From the NCBI GenBank assembly GCA_003104995.1, contig PQAO01000020.1, positions 38,665 to 102,664 of the forward strand: DNA of 64,000 nucleotides. Reading direction: 5' to 3'. This stretch comes from Dehalococcoidia bacterium. Lineage in GTDB: Bacteria > Chloroflexota > Dehalococcoidia > Tepidiformales > Tepidiformaceae. Shown here piece after piece: positions 33,292-42,381 of the stretch (position 1 is the first letter of the stretch; every line of letters begins with the position of its first letter). The notes beneath the pieces were generated by a model. It ran no database searches and had not been told where the DNA came from. It saw only the letters and a program-made list of their open reading frames with translations. A program made the translations under genes and the position numbers.

Positions 33292-34530
33292 TTAGTTGGC
33301 CTTCCGGAAGATCAGGGCGGAGTTGTGTCCGCCCAGCCCAACCGAGGTGGTCATGGCAACGTCCACCGGCATCGACCGGGCGACGTTCGGCACGTAGTCG
33401 AGGTCGCATTCCGGGTCAGGTGTCGTGTAGTTGATGGTCGGCGCGACCTTCTGGTCGCGGATGGCCATCACGCAGGCGAGCGCCTCCACCGAACCGCTCG
33501 CGCCCATGCAGTGCCCGGTGATGGGCTTCACCGACGAAATGGCCGTCTTGTAGGCAGCCTCCCCCATCACCTCCTTGAACACCAGCGTTTCGACGCGGTC
33601 GTTCAGTGGTGTGGCACTGCCGTGAGGGTTGATGTAGTTGATCGCGGACGGGTCGATGCCGGCCTTGCGGATGGCAGCTTTCACGGCCCGCTTCAGCCCC
33701 CGACCGGTCTCGTGGAGCGCGATCATGTCGTAGGCGTCGTTCGAGGAGCCGTAGCCGACGACCTCACAGTAGATCCTGGCGCCCCGCGCTTTCGCCTTGT
33801 CGTAGTCCTCGAGAATCATCGAGCACGCGCCTTCGCCCGCGATGAACCCGTCGCGGTTCAGGTCAAACGGCTTGAGCGCCTTTTCCGGGTGTTCGTTGTC
33901 GCCCGCGAGGGCGCGCATCGAGCACCAGGTCGCGTGGTAGAGCGGAAGCAACACGGCCTCGGCGCTCCCCGCGATAACCATGTCGGCATCGCCGCGGCTC
34001 ACGGTCTCGAACGCTTCGCCGAGTGCCACTCCGCCGGTCGCGCAGGCGGCCACCGGGGCGTAGTTCGGCCCGCGGGCGCCGGTATGGATTGCGATGTGGC
34101 CGCTGCAGGCGTCGGGGATGAAGTTCGCCACCAGGAAGGGAGTCACCCGGCGCGGGCCCTTCTCGTCGAGGATCCGCTGGTGTTCGAGGATCATGTCGGT
34201 GCCGCCCGCGCCCGAACCGAAGATGACGCCCACCATGTCGGCGTTCTCTTCGGTGATCTGGTAGCCGCTATCCTCCAGCGCTTCCAGCGCGGCCGACACG
34301 CCAAAGGTGACGCTCCGGTTCATGTAGCGCTGCTGCTTGGCGTCCACGCGGTCGCCGAGCTCGAAGCCCTTGACTTCGGCGGCAATACGCACCGGATAGG
34401 GCTCAGGGTCGAACGCGGTGATGGGACCGATGCCGCTCCGGCCCGCGAGCATCGCCTGCCACGTCTCTTCGGCGGTGTGTCCGACAGCGGTGACCGCGCC
34501 AACTCCGGTAACGGCGACGCGGCGGCTCAT
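33292..34530 (-). CDS. fabF: Beta-ketoacyl-ACP synthase II-type, second copy
   Basis: 412 residues, clearly paralogous to the neighbouring ketosynthase but divergent. Catalytic residues are Cys163 (VAACATGGVALG), His303 (NPHGSATPLND, where the usual GT after HG is SA) and His340 (ITGHCMGASGS). The Lys of the family is at 335 (SVKPITGH). Because the active-site Cys is kept it is not a chain-length factor of the aromatic polyketide kind. ATG 34530 overlaps the fabD stop by 4 bases, so these are translated in sequence. Confidence 0.9.
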   Translation of the reverse strand: MSRRVAVTGVGAVTAVGHTAEETWQAMLAGRSGIGPITAFDPEPYPVRIAAEVKGFELGDRVDAKQQRYMNRSVTFGVSAALEALEDSGYQITEENADMVGVIFGSGAGGTDMILEHQRILDEKGPRRVTPFLVANFIPDACSGHIAIHTGARGPNYAPVAACATGGVALGEAFETVSRGDADMVIAGSAEAVLLPLYHATWCSMRALAGDNEHPEKALKPFDLNRDGFIAGEGACSMILEDYDKAKARGARIYCEVVGYGSSNDAYDMIALHETGRGLKRAVKAAIRKAGIDPSAINYINPHGSATPLNDRVETLVFKEVMGEAAYKTAISSVKPITGHCMGASGSVEALACVMAIRDQKVAPTINYTTPDPECDLDYVPNVARSMPVDVAMTTSVGLGGHNSALIFRKAN

Positions 34531-35516
34531 CGGGCTGCAGCCTCGACGAGCTGGAAGTTGTCGCTCAGGAGGCCCTCGTAATCGTCGCTGATGGCGAGGC
34601 TGTTCACGTCGTAGTTGATGCGGCGTACGAGCCGCGTGAGGACGTTGCCGGGCCCTATCTCCATGAACATGTCGATTCCTTCCGCGCCCATCTTCTCGAC
34701 AGATTTCTGCCACTGGACGCCATGGGTGAGCTGGTCGCGGAGCTCGGTGTAGACCTGCTCCTTCGTTGTCAGGATCTCAGCGTTGACGTTGCCGACCATC
34801 GGCGTCACCGGGTCGCGCAACGGGATCTTCTGGAGGAGTCTGTTCATGCCGTCACTCGCCTTGCTCATGAGCGGCGAGTGCGAGCCGATCGAGATGGACA
34901 GGCGGACGACCTTGCGGGCGCGCGCCTTTTCGGCAAGCTCCATCGCCAGCTTCAACGGCCCGAGGTAGCCCGAGATGACGTTCTGGCCCTCACAGTTGGA
35001 TGTCGCGAGGCCGACGTAGCCTTCCTTCGACGCCTCCTGGCAGATCTCGATGATCGTTTGTTCGGGGAGGCCGATGATGGAGGCCATGCCGCCGGGGTTC
35101 TCCAGGCCAGCTTCCTCCATCAGAACGCCGCGGTTGTTCACCAGGAAGAGCCCCTGGTCGAAGTCGAGCGCTCCAGAGGCAACAGCGGCCGTGAACTCGC
35201 CCATCGAATGCCCGGCGACCAGGTGAGGCTCGAGAGTCTTCCCGAGCTCGACCCAGCGCTCGCGCAGCGCTTCCAGCCAGGCGATGGCGGTCACGAACGA
35301 CGCAGGCTGCTGGTTAGCGGTCGATTCAAGCTCGTCCTCGGGTCCTTCCCAGCACAACTTCGAGAGGTTGCGTTCGAGGACGTCGTCGGCACGCTGAAAG
35401 ACGTCGCGGGCGGCCTTCGAAACCTCTGCCAGCCGCTGTCCCATGCCGACGTGCTGCGACCCCTGCCCGGGGAAAATCAGCGCGAGCCGGCTCCACGGTT
35501 TTACTTCCTGGTCCAT
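34527..35516 (-). CDS. fabD: Malonyl-CoA:ACP transacylase
   Basis: 329 residues. The oxyanion FPGQGSQHVGMG lies near the N-terminus, the nucleophile Ser104 is in GHSMGEFTA, and the second catalytic His is in SISIGSHSPLM. It loads malonyl groups onto ACP for the two ketosynthases downstream. Start set at ATG 35516, with a GGAGGG about 12 bases upstream; a longer open frame exists but adds no conserved sequence. First gene of the fab block, about 110 bases after priA on the same strand. Confidence 0.93.
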   Translation of the reverse strand: MDQEVKPWSRLALIFPGQGSQHVGMGQRLAEVSKAARDVFQRADDVLERNLSKLCWEGPEDELESTANQQPASFVTAIAWLEALRERWVELGKTLEPHLVAGHSMGEFTAAVASGALDFDQGLFLVNNRGVLMEEAGLENPGGMASIIGLPEQTIIEICQEASKEGYVGLATSNCEGQNVISGYLGPLKLAMELAEKARARKVVRLSISIGSHSPLMSKASDGMNRLLQKIPLRDPVTPMVGNVNAEILTTKEQVYTELRDQLTHGVQWQKSVEKMGAEGIDMFMEIGPGNVLTRLVRRINYDVNSLAISDDYEGLLSDNFQLVEAAAR

Positions 35517-35628
35517 CCGGAGCGGTTGCCCTCCGATGGGCGCGTGCGGGCGCCCGTTTCGCTGGGAGGATAGCAGCATGGTGCGCGTGGGGCGACGATT
35601 CGCGGGATGCGAACGACCTGGGACGCGC

Positions 35629-38103
35629 TCACAGCAGACTCGCGGGGTCCACATCCACGTGCCAGCGCTCACCGAGGCGCGCATCGGCGAGCAGCGCCGC
35701 CGGGTTGCGCCCTCGCAAGAGCACCTGCCAGCGGTATTCGCCCCGCACCCGCGCAATGTACGCCGGGGTCGGGCCCAGGATGTCCGGCTCGGCCCGCCCG
35801 GCGGCGTCACGCTTCACACGCAGTTCCGAGGCCACCCGCGATGCCTCCTCCAGCCCCCGCTCTGCGTTCCCGTCGCGGTGGACGAGCCGCACGATGCGGG
35901 TGAACGGGGGATACCCCGCCCGCCGCCGGTGTGCGATTTCTTCCTCGTAGAACGCCCGGTAGTCGTGGTGTGCGGCTGCCACGATCGGCCCGGCTTCCGG
36001 CTCGTAGGTCTGGATGTACACCCAGCCCGGCTTGTCTCGGCGCCCGGCTCGCCCGGCCACCTGCGAGAGCAGCTGGAACGTGCGCTCGTGCGCGTGGAAG
36101 TCGGGCAGGCTGAGCCCTACATCCGCGTCGACCACCCCGACGACCGTCATCTCCGGAAGGTCCAGGCCCTTGGCCAGCATTTGCGTGCCCACCAGGATGT
36201 CGACCTGGCGTGCTTCCAGCGCCTGCACCATGCGCTCGTGGCTGCCCTTCTGGCGCGAGACGTCGCTGTCCCAGCGGGCAACCCGGGCCGAGGGGAACAC
36301 GGCCTTCGCCTCTTGCTCGATCTTTTGCGTGCCGACGCCGAAGGGCCGGTAACGGGCGCTGTGGCACTTCGGACAGCGATCCTCGAGCCGCCGCTGCCGG
36401 CCACAGTGGTGGCAGCGCAAGAGCGCGTGGATCGGCGTGGAAAGGTCGAGGCTCATCGAGACCTCGCAGGATGGGCACAGCGGCATGAACCCACAATCCC
36501 GGCAGAGCACGAACCGCGCCGAGCCGCGCCGGTTCACGAACAGGATGGATTGCTCACCCGCCTGCAATGCCAGGTGTATGGCGCGCCGCAACGGCCGGCT
36601 GAATACGCTCCGGTTGCCTTCGCGCAGCTCCTCGCGCATGTCGATCACCTGCACCGTCGGCATCGCGCCCTCCGTGGTGCCGCCGTCGCCGGTAGGCGCG
36701 AGGCGCTGCGCCAGTTCGACCCGCCGGATGCCCCCGACCTCGCTGCGGTGGTAGGTGAGGATGTTCGGAGTGGCGCTGCCCAGCACCAGCCGCGCGTTCG
36801 TGAGCGAACAGAGCTTCTCCGCCGCGTCGCGGGCGTGGTAGCGCGGCTGGGGGTCGGCCTGCTTGTAGCTCCACTCGTGCTCCTCATCGAGCACCACGAG
36901 CTTGAGGTCCTGCGCCGGCGCGAAGACCGCGCTCCGTGACCCCACCACCAGCCGAGCCTCGCCCCGATGGATGCGGAACCACTGGTCGAACAGCTCGCCT
37001 GTGGAGAGCTGCGAGTGGAGCACCGTGAGCGTCTCGCCGAAGCGTTCGCCGTAACGCCGGATGGCCTGGGGCGTGAGCGCGATCTCGGGCACCAGGACGA
37101 TGGCGCTGCCACCTGCCTCCAGGGCGCGGCCCACCAGCTCGAGGTACACCTCGGTCTTGCCAGCGCCCGTTACGCCATGGAGCAGCGTCATAGGTTCCGC
37201 CCAGGCGGCATCGGCAGCTGCCCGCTGGTCGGCGCTGAGGTGTGCCGGCGGCTTCGGCGTAAAGCGATACTCCGAAAGGGGGTCGCGCTCCACCTGCTGC
37301 TGGTACTCGCGCAGCCAACCCTCCTCCTCGAGCTTCGCGAGGTGCGCCGGCGTGGCCCCGAGGTCACGGACCTCTGTGAGTGAGCAGTCCGGGTGGACTG
37401 CCAGGTGGGCCAGGATGCGCGCGGGTACGGAGTTCGGCCGCTTATCGGCGAGCTGCTTCGCGTGCAGCTCCGCATCCAGCGGTGTGCCCGCAAGCGCAAT
37501 GCGGCGCTCGAACTTTGGCCGCCCGGTGGGCCGCGCGAGCCCTTGCGCAACCGTGAGGTGGCCGTCGTCCTGGAGACGCTTCAGCGTCGTCAGCGACACG
37601 TTCCCGACCGACTCCTTGAGCGCGTCGAGGGTCACTCGACCGTGTTCGGCGATGAACTGCAGGATGCGCTGGTCTTTCGGGTAAACGGGGAGGAGCGGCG
37701 GGATGTCCACCGGCGAGACCATGGTCACCGCCTTCTGGCCGTAGCCCGAAGGGAGGCAGCAGGCGACACAGTCCCAGAGGGGCGCCAGGTACTCGGCGCT
37801 CATCCAGCGGGCGAGGTCGAGGTGTGCTTCATCGAGGATCGGCTCCGGGTCGGCCACTGCGGCAATCGGCCGGACCGCCTCGAGCCTGGTTGTCTCCGAG
37901 ACCGCCATCACGATGCCCTGCAGGATGCGTGGCCCGAATGGCACGAAAACGGCTAGCCCGGCCCTGACCGCCATCCCCTCAGGAATGCTATACGTGAACG
38001 GCTGCCGGGCCGGCTGGGCCGCGTTCACGGCGACATCGGCAAACAGCGTCCCGGGTACCGGCGTGCGGGCCGGGTCATTCGATGGCAGGAGCGGCAATGT
38101 CAC
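35629..38103 (-). CDS. priA: Primosomal protein N' (replication restart helicase)
   Basis: 824 residues. An N-terminal 3'-DNA-binding domain leads to the helicase core: Walker A in LLHGVTGAGKTEVYLELV, DEEH in VVLDEEHEWSYKQ, and RYHARDAAEKL after it. A zinc-binding insert CRDCGFMPLCPSC ... RCHHCGRQRRLEDRCPKC supplies eight Cys. Motif V/VI includes LVGTQMLAKGLDLPEM and SQVAGRAGRRDKPG. It reloads the replisome at stalled forks. Nine bases after the MFS gene and ahead of fabD; no functional link is evident. Confidence 0.95.
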   Translation of the reverse strand: MTLPLLPSNDPARTPVPGTLFADVAVNAAQPARQPFTYSIPEGMAVRAGLAVFVPFGPRILQGIVMAVSETTRLEAVRPIAAVADPEPILDEAHLDLARWMSAEYLAPLWDCVACCLPSGYGQKAVTMVSPVDIPPLLPVYPKDQRILQFIAEHGRVTLDALKESVGNVSLTTLKRLQDDGHLTVAQGLARPTGRPKFERRIALAGTPLDAELHAKQLADKRPNSVPARILAHLAVHPDCSLTEVRDLGATPAHLAKLEEEGWLREYQQQVERDPLSEYRFTPKPPAHLSADQRAAADAAWAEPMTLLHGVTGAGKTEVYLELVGRALEAGGSAIVLVPEIALTPQAIRRYGERFGETLTVLHSQLSTGELFDQWFRIHRGEARLVVGSRSAVFAPAQDLKLVVLDEEHEWSYKQADPQPRYHARDAAEKLCSLTNARLVLGSATPNILTYHRSEVGGIRRVELAQRLAPTGDGGTTEGAMPTVQVIDMREELREGNRSVFSRPLRRAIHLALQAGEQSILFVNRRGSARFVLCRDCGFMPLCPSCEVSMSLDLSTPIHALLRCHHCGRQRRLEDRCPKCHSARYRPFGVGTQKIEQEAKAVFPSARVARWDSDVSRQKGSHERMVQALEARQVDILVGTQMLAKGLDLPEMTVVGVVDADVGLSLPDFHAHERTFQLLSQVAGRAGRRDKPGWVYIQTYEPEAGPIVAAAHHDYRAFYEEEIAHRRRAGYPPFTRIVRLVHRDGNAERGLEEASRVASELRVKRDAAGRAEPDILGPTPAYIARVRGEYRWQVLLRGRNPAALLADARLGERWHVDVDPASLL

Positions 38104-38112
38104 GCCGCGATC

Positions 38113-39372
38113 TTACGGTGCTGCGCCGGTGTAGCTTCCGGCTGTCGGCTCCATCACCCCTTCGGCGGTGATCGGTGGCGGGGCGTCCACCTCTTTGGTC
38201 ACCAGTCCGCGGGTGAGGAAGAGGAACACCGGTACGCCCGCCGCCATCATCGCGCCACCGAAAAAGAACGCCGCCGCGATTCCCTGGCTATCGACGATGA
38301 GGCCGGAGACCACTGAACCGATCACAATCCCCGCGCCGTTGGCAGCCGACCCGATGCCCAGTACGGTCCCCATGCCAACGCGCCTGCCCGCCACCACCTG
38401 GATGGCGCCCGAGGCGACCTGCGAGATGGCGCCCGCCGCACCCATGCTCATGAGCACGACGACCATCAGCCAGTAGCTCGGGATGATGCCGATGCACGCC
38501 AGCAATGCCGCGTTGACGGTGAGCCCGATGGCTACGAGGGCGCGCCGGCTGTATTTGTCCGCCATCCGCCCAAAGATGGGTTGGGCGAGGCCCCCCGTAA
38601 TGTCCTGGGTTGCGAAGGCGATGCCGATGAGCAGAGGGCCCGTTCCCAGCCCATCTTCGAGCCGCAGCGCAAGGAAGCTCAGCGATGCCCCGAACGACAA
38701 AGAGATGAGCCCCTGGTGAGTGGTGACCGCCAGCACCAGCCGGTCCTGAAGTGCCGTGGCGAAGGACACGGTGAGCGGCGCGCCATGCAGCTTCCGCTCG
38801 GCCCGGCGAATGACTTCCTGCGGGCTGTGACGCGGCAACCAGAAGAGCAGGATGACCGCCGAGAGCGCCATCATCACCGCCATCGCGACGAAGACCGACC
38901 TGAAGCCGATGAACTCACGGAAGATGCCGGCCACCAGCGGGCCCGTGCCAAAGCCGATGATGTCCGCCGTGGCGAACACACCAAGCCAGCGCCCCTCCTG
39001 CCCCCTCGGCGTCATATCGCCGACGTAGGCGCGCGCCACCGAGAAGATGAGGCTGGTGCCCAGCCCGCTGAACGCCCGGAAGGCAATGACCTGGTAGAAG
39101 TTCGCGGCAGTCAGGTACCCCAGCGCCGAGACCAGGTAGATGAGCAGGCCCGCGACGATGAACGGCTTCCGCCCGTACCGGTCAGAGAGGCGCCCGGCGA
39201 ACGGGCCAAAGAACGTCTGGACAATCGCGAACACCGAGAACGTGAGGCCGAGCCAGACCCCGCTCGCGCCGAGTTCCCGCGCGTAGACGGGGAGCAGCGG
39301 GCTCACCATCGAAATCCCCATCGTCGCCACAAAGACTGCGACGTAGAGGGCGATGAATGAACGGGACCGCAT
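38113..39372 (-). CDS. MFS transporter
   Basis: 419 residues, twelve predicted membrane helices, in two six-helix halves. It has the typical loop 2-3 motif GRLSDRYGRKPFIVAG and a loop 8-9 counterpart GRMADKYSRRALVAIG. Overall layout is that of drug/metabolite proton antiporters. The N-terminal MRSRSFIALYVAVFVATMGISM lacks a signal peptide. Substrate unknown. It is transcribed with priA, 9 bases apart. Confidence 0.85.
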   Translation of the reverse strand: MRSRSFIALYVAVFVATMGISMVSPLLPVYARELGASGVWLGLTFSVFAIVQTFFGPFAGRLSDRYGRKPFIVAGLLIYLVSALGYLTAANFYQVIAFRAFSGLGTSLIFSVARAYVGDMTPRGQEGRWLGVFATADIIGFGTGPLVAGIFREFIGFRSVFVAMAVMMALSAVILLFWLPRHSPQEVIRRAERKLHGAPLTVSFATALQDRLVLAVTTHQGLISLSFGASLSFLALRLEDGLGTGPLLIGIAFATQDITGGLAQPIFGRMADKYSRRALVAIGLTVNAALLACIGIIPSYWLMVVVLMSMGAAGAISQVASGAIQVVAGRRVGMGTVLGIGSAANGAGIVIGSVVSGLIVDSQGIAAAFFFGGAMMAAGVPVFLFLTRGLVTKEVDAPPPITAEGVMEPTAGSYTGAAP

Positions 39373-39471
39373 GAGGATCGAGACTAGCGTACAGACCGCT
39401 TAGGCGTGTGCCGTGAGCCCGGCGGAGCCGGATGCTACACTCGGACGAACGCCCACACCCTGCAGGTCCGC

Positions 39472-40365
39472 ATGAAGATCTTTGATGTCCACATCCACTT
39501 CCCCCGCAACTGGGAGAGCCCCGACGACGACCCGGCCCCCATGGTCGACCGCCTCTACGAGGTCGCCTCGGCGGCCGGGATCACGAAAGGGTGCATGCTC
39601 ACCGGTGGCCGCTTCGGGCCGTCGTACGAGCGCGGGATGGAGATCCTCCAGAAGTACCTGGACCTCTTCATCCCGGTCGCGGTGATCGACCCGGAGGAAA
39701 TTGACGGCGAAGGCGTGCAGCGGCTGTACAACATGGGCTATCGCGGACTCAAGCTCATCGGCGTCCAGCGCCCCTACGACGAACCGGACTACATGCCGGC
39801 CTACGGCAAGGCGCAGGACCTGAACATGCCCGTCCTCTTCCACATGGGCGTCATCGGCGGCGGGCTCGATTATTCGATCACCCACCCGCGCCGCGAGGCG
39901 GCTGCAGCGGCGGCCTACCAGCGCATGATGGCGATGCAGGACCGCATGCCTCCGCGCAACGTCTCGGCGACGCGCATGGCCCCCCTCCACCTCGACAGCA
40001 TCGCCAACCGCTTTCCAAAACTGAAGATTATCGGCGCCCACGTTGGCAACCAGGGCAACTACGACTACGCCGCATCGGTCGCCCGCTGGCGCCACAACGT
40101 CTACTTCGATATGAGCGGCGGCGAGACCATCGAGCGCCACCTGGTCGAACGCAAGCTCCTGGCAGCCAATTCGCGCGGCGAGTTCGGCGTGGAGAAGCTG
40201 GTGTTTGGGAGCGACTGCGGTATGGACGAGATCAAGACACACATCGACCGTTTCGAGGCCATGTACGAAGAAATCGGTCTCACGGAGGACGAGCAGGAGC
40301 GCCTCTGGTGGAGAAACGCGGCCGAGATTTACGGCCTCGAAACACCGACACTGGCGGGAGAATAG
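39472..40365 (+). CDS. Amidohydrolase-family metal-dependent hydrolase (PF04909-like)
   Basis: 297 residues. Metal site motifs are the N-terminal FDVHIHFPR (His-x-His), a central His in LFHMGVIGGG, the IIGAHVGNQGN region and GSDCGMDEIK with the catalytic Asp near the C-terminus. This is the family of decarboxylases and small-molecule hydrolases related to ACMSD. ATG start after a CTGCAGGTCCGC that gives only a weak ribosome-binding site; a TACACT -10-like box lies 30 bases ahead. The next gene is a membrane protein a few bases downstream, possibly coupled. Confidence 0.8.
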   Translation: MKIFDVHIHFPRNWESPDDDPAPMVDRLYEVASAAGITKGCMLTGGRFGPSYERGMEILQKYLDLFIPVAVIDPEEIDGEGVQRLYNMGYRGLKLIGVQRPYDEPDYMPAYGKAQDLNMPVLFHMGVIGGGLDYSITHPRREAAAAAAYQRMMAMQDRMPPRNVSATRMAPLHLDSIANRFPKLKIIGAHVGNQGNYDYAASVARWRHNVYFDMSGGETIERHLVERKLLAANSRGEFGVEKLVFGSDCGMDEIKTHIDRFEAMYEEIGLTEDEQERLWWRNAAEIYGLETPTLAGE

Positions 40366-40437
40366 CGGCTGGCTGCTGAAGCCCGGCCCGTCGCCGGCAC
40401 CGTCAACCTCTCAGCGCGGATCGTCCTCCTCACCGGA

Positions 40438-41160
40438 GTGGCGGCGCTGGGGCTTGGCGCGTGGGTCACCATGCGGCCCGAGCAACCCTGGATCCTCTGG
40501 CTCACCGCGGGCCTGGTGGCACTTGCCACCGATGGGCTGGTCCGGCGCCATCCCCGTTGGGACGACGAGGCCACCCTTGGTTCGCTGGTTTATATGTTCC
40601 TGCCGGCCCTCGGCGTGCTTGGCGCCGGCCTCTTCATCGACCACGCGATCGATGGCTACGCGCGGCCGCTCATCGCGCTCGGAGCGGCCGTTACCGTGGG
40701 AGCGGTCGCCTTCGGTGAGTACCAGACGGTGGACTTCGGCTCGCGGCTGTACGGGACCTTCCGGCTCCTGATGGCGGTCGCCACCTACCTGGTCGCGTTC
40801 TCGTTCTTCACCGTGATCTACACGCGGGACTACGACCTGCCAGTCGCCGCCGCGATGGTCGGTGTCGTCGCTGCGTTGCTCGCGATGGAGTTGCTGCGGG
40901 AGAGCCGCCTCACGGGGCCGAGTTCGGTGTTGGTGGGCATCGCCATCGGTATCTCGCTGGCCGAACTGCGGCTTGCGCTCTACTTCTTCCCGCTCGATGG
41001 ATTGCTTGCCGGGGCGCTCCTGATCATCGCCTTCTACCTGGCGACGGGGCTCGTGCATCACCTGCTGGACCACGACCTGGAGTGGGGCACTACGGCGGAA
41101 TATGTGTTGGTGACGGCCGTAGCCACGGCGGCCGTCGTGTTCACGCGTTCGTTTGTTTAG
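40438..41160 (+). CDS. Multi-pass membrane protein of unknown function
   Basis: 240 residues from GTG 40438, six or seven hydrophobic helices, few charged loops. No family recognised; the topology resembles small permease or sensor-like integral proteins. The GTG cuts the first membrane helix short. An in-frame CTG at 40369, six bases after the amidohydrolase stop and 8 bases after GGGAG, would restore a complete N-terminal helix. Its 3' end overlaps the convergent 54-residue zinc protein gene by four bases. Confidence 0.6.
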   Translation: MAALGLGAWVTMRPEQPWILWLTAGLVALATDGLVRRHPRWDDEATLGSLVYMFLPALGVLGAGLFIDHAIDGYARPLIALGAAVTVGAVAFGEYQTVDFGSRLYGTFRLLMAVATYLVAFSFFTVIYTRDYDLPVAAAMVGVVAALLAMELLRESRLTGPSSVLVGIAIGISLAELRLALYFFPLDGLLAGALLIIAFYLATGLVHHLLDHDLEWGTTAEYVLVTAVATAAVVFTRSFV

Positions 41161-41321
41161 GCTGCGGGGCTAAGTTCCCGGCCAGCGTATCGCGCATGGC
41201 TTGCCGCCACGCGCTGCATCCGATTGATACCGTGGCTGCGGCTGGTGTGCCGCTCGAGCCACTGGCGCTCAACGTCTGGAGCTGCCGAGAACCGTGCCGC
41301 GCAATTCGGGCAGACGGTCAT
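41157..41321 (-). CDS. 54-residue C2H2-like zinc-finger protein
   Basis: A small gene on the minus strand: ATG at 41321, TAA at 41157-41159, AAGGA 8 bases upstream of the start. The protein opens MTVCPNCAARFSAAPDVERQ and continues WLERHTSRSH. Cys4-x2-Cys7 and His25-x4-His30, with Phe11 and Leu22 at the positions of the hydrophobic core of classical zinc fingers (C+4 and H-3), make a C2H2-like finger, though the central loop is longer than in eukaryotes. The rest is basic. It may bind DNA or RNA. It converges on the membrane protein gene. Confidence 0.55.
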   Translation of the reverse strand: MTVCPNCAARFSAAPDVERQWLERHTSRSHGINRMQRVAASHARYAGRELSPAA

Positions 41322-41548
41322 TCTCGTTTCCTTCTTTCGTTCTACTTCATAAGTATCGTCGGGCGGTGTGAACGTTCGGATAAGGGTTTACCCGCGTTCG
41401 CGTGCCATTTGCCCCGGCGCGCCGATACTCTCGCGCACGGGTCCAGTTTCACCAATTGCCTCTTGCCTGACTGTGAAGCGCATCGCGCTACAGCGTCATG
41501 CCGGGGCGCACGGTTGCGCTCCGCGTGTCTTCCGTTTCAACTTGCGCC

Positions 41549-42334
41549 ATGAGGACAGTCAAGATCTGTTCGTGGAACGTGAACGGCCTTCGGGCCACTA
41601 TCAAGAGCGGGAACTTGCAGGCGTGGCTGGAGGCTTCACGGCCCGACATCGTCGGGATGCAAGAAGTGAAGGCGCTCCCCGCGCAAGTCCCGGATGAACC
41701 GTGGACAGCAATGGGTTACCGGTGCTGGTGGCACCCGGCCCTACGTGCAGGATACAGCGGCGCACTCCTTTTGTCGAAAGAAGAACCGCTGGATGTCCGC
41801 CTGGGCATCGGCATCGAGCGGTTCGACGCCGAGGGCCGCGTCATCGAGGCCGACTTCCCCGGCTACACCGTCATCACCAGTTACTACCCCAACGCCGGCC
41901 GCGGCGATGACCGCCTCCAGTTCAAGCTCGACTTCTACGAAGCGTTCCTCGAGCGCGTGAACCAACTCCGCGATTCGGGGAAGCGGCTCGTGTTCATGGG
42001 CGACTTCAACATCGCCCACACGGAGATAGATCTGGCCCGCCCCGAAGAAGCGCTCAAGGGCACCGGCTTCCTCCCGGTCGAGCGCGAGTGGATCACCCGC
42101 ATCATCGACGAGGGCTACGCCGATACCTTCCGCGCCCTCCATCCGGATGCGCGCGACCAGTACAGCTACTGGGACTCGTGGCGCGACCGCCGCGCGCGCA
42201 ACATCGGCTGGCGGATCGACTACGTGTTCGTCTCCCGCGAACTGCTGCCAGACGTCCGCCGGGCGTTCATCCAGCAGGAGGTGATGGGCTCGGATCATTG
42301 CCCTGTTGGTATCGAACTTGAAGTCGAATCGTAA
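41549..42334 (+). CDS. xthA: Exodeoxyribonuclease III / AP endonuclease
   Basis: 261 residues. Motifs of the EEP family are all present: KICSWNVNGLRATI, MQEVKALPAQV (catalytic Glu), SYYPNAGRGDD, MGDFNIAHTEIDL (Asp-x-Asn), YSYWDSWRDRRARNIGWRIDYV and the terminal GSDHCPVGIEL (Asp-His). It cleaves at abasic sites and trims 3' ends in base-excision repair. ATG giving MRTVKICSWN; the longer frame upstream is not conserved. The preceding 230 bases hold no other gene that I can support. Confidence 0.95.
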   Translation: MRTVKICSWNVNGLRATIKSGNLQAWLEASRPDIVGMQEVKALPAQVPDEPWTAMGYRCWWHPALRAGYSGALLLSKEEPLDVRLGIGIERFDAEGRVIEADFPGYTVITSYYPNAGRGDDRLQFKLDFYEAFLERVNQLRDSGKRLVFMGDFNIAHTEIDLARPEEALKGTGFLPVEREWITRIIDEGYADTFRALHPDARDQYSYWDSWRDRRARNIGWRIDYVFVSRELLPDVRRAFIQQEVMGSDHCPVGIELEVES

Positions 42335-42381
42335 CCAGCTTTCGATGGCCCTAACGTTCGCGTAAGGGTACAGTGTGGGCC

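Noticed and set aside
31698..35516. A type II polyketide minimal set with a chain-length factor
   Set aside because: Both ketosynthases keep the active-site Cys, so neither is a chain-length factor; a fatty-acid role is at least as likely.
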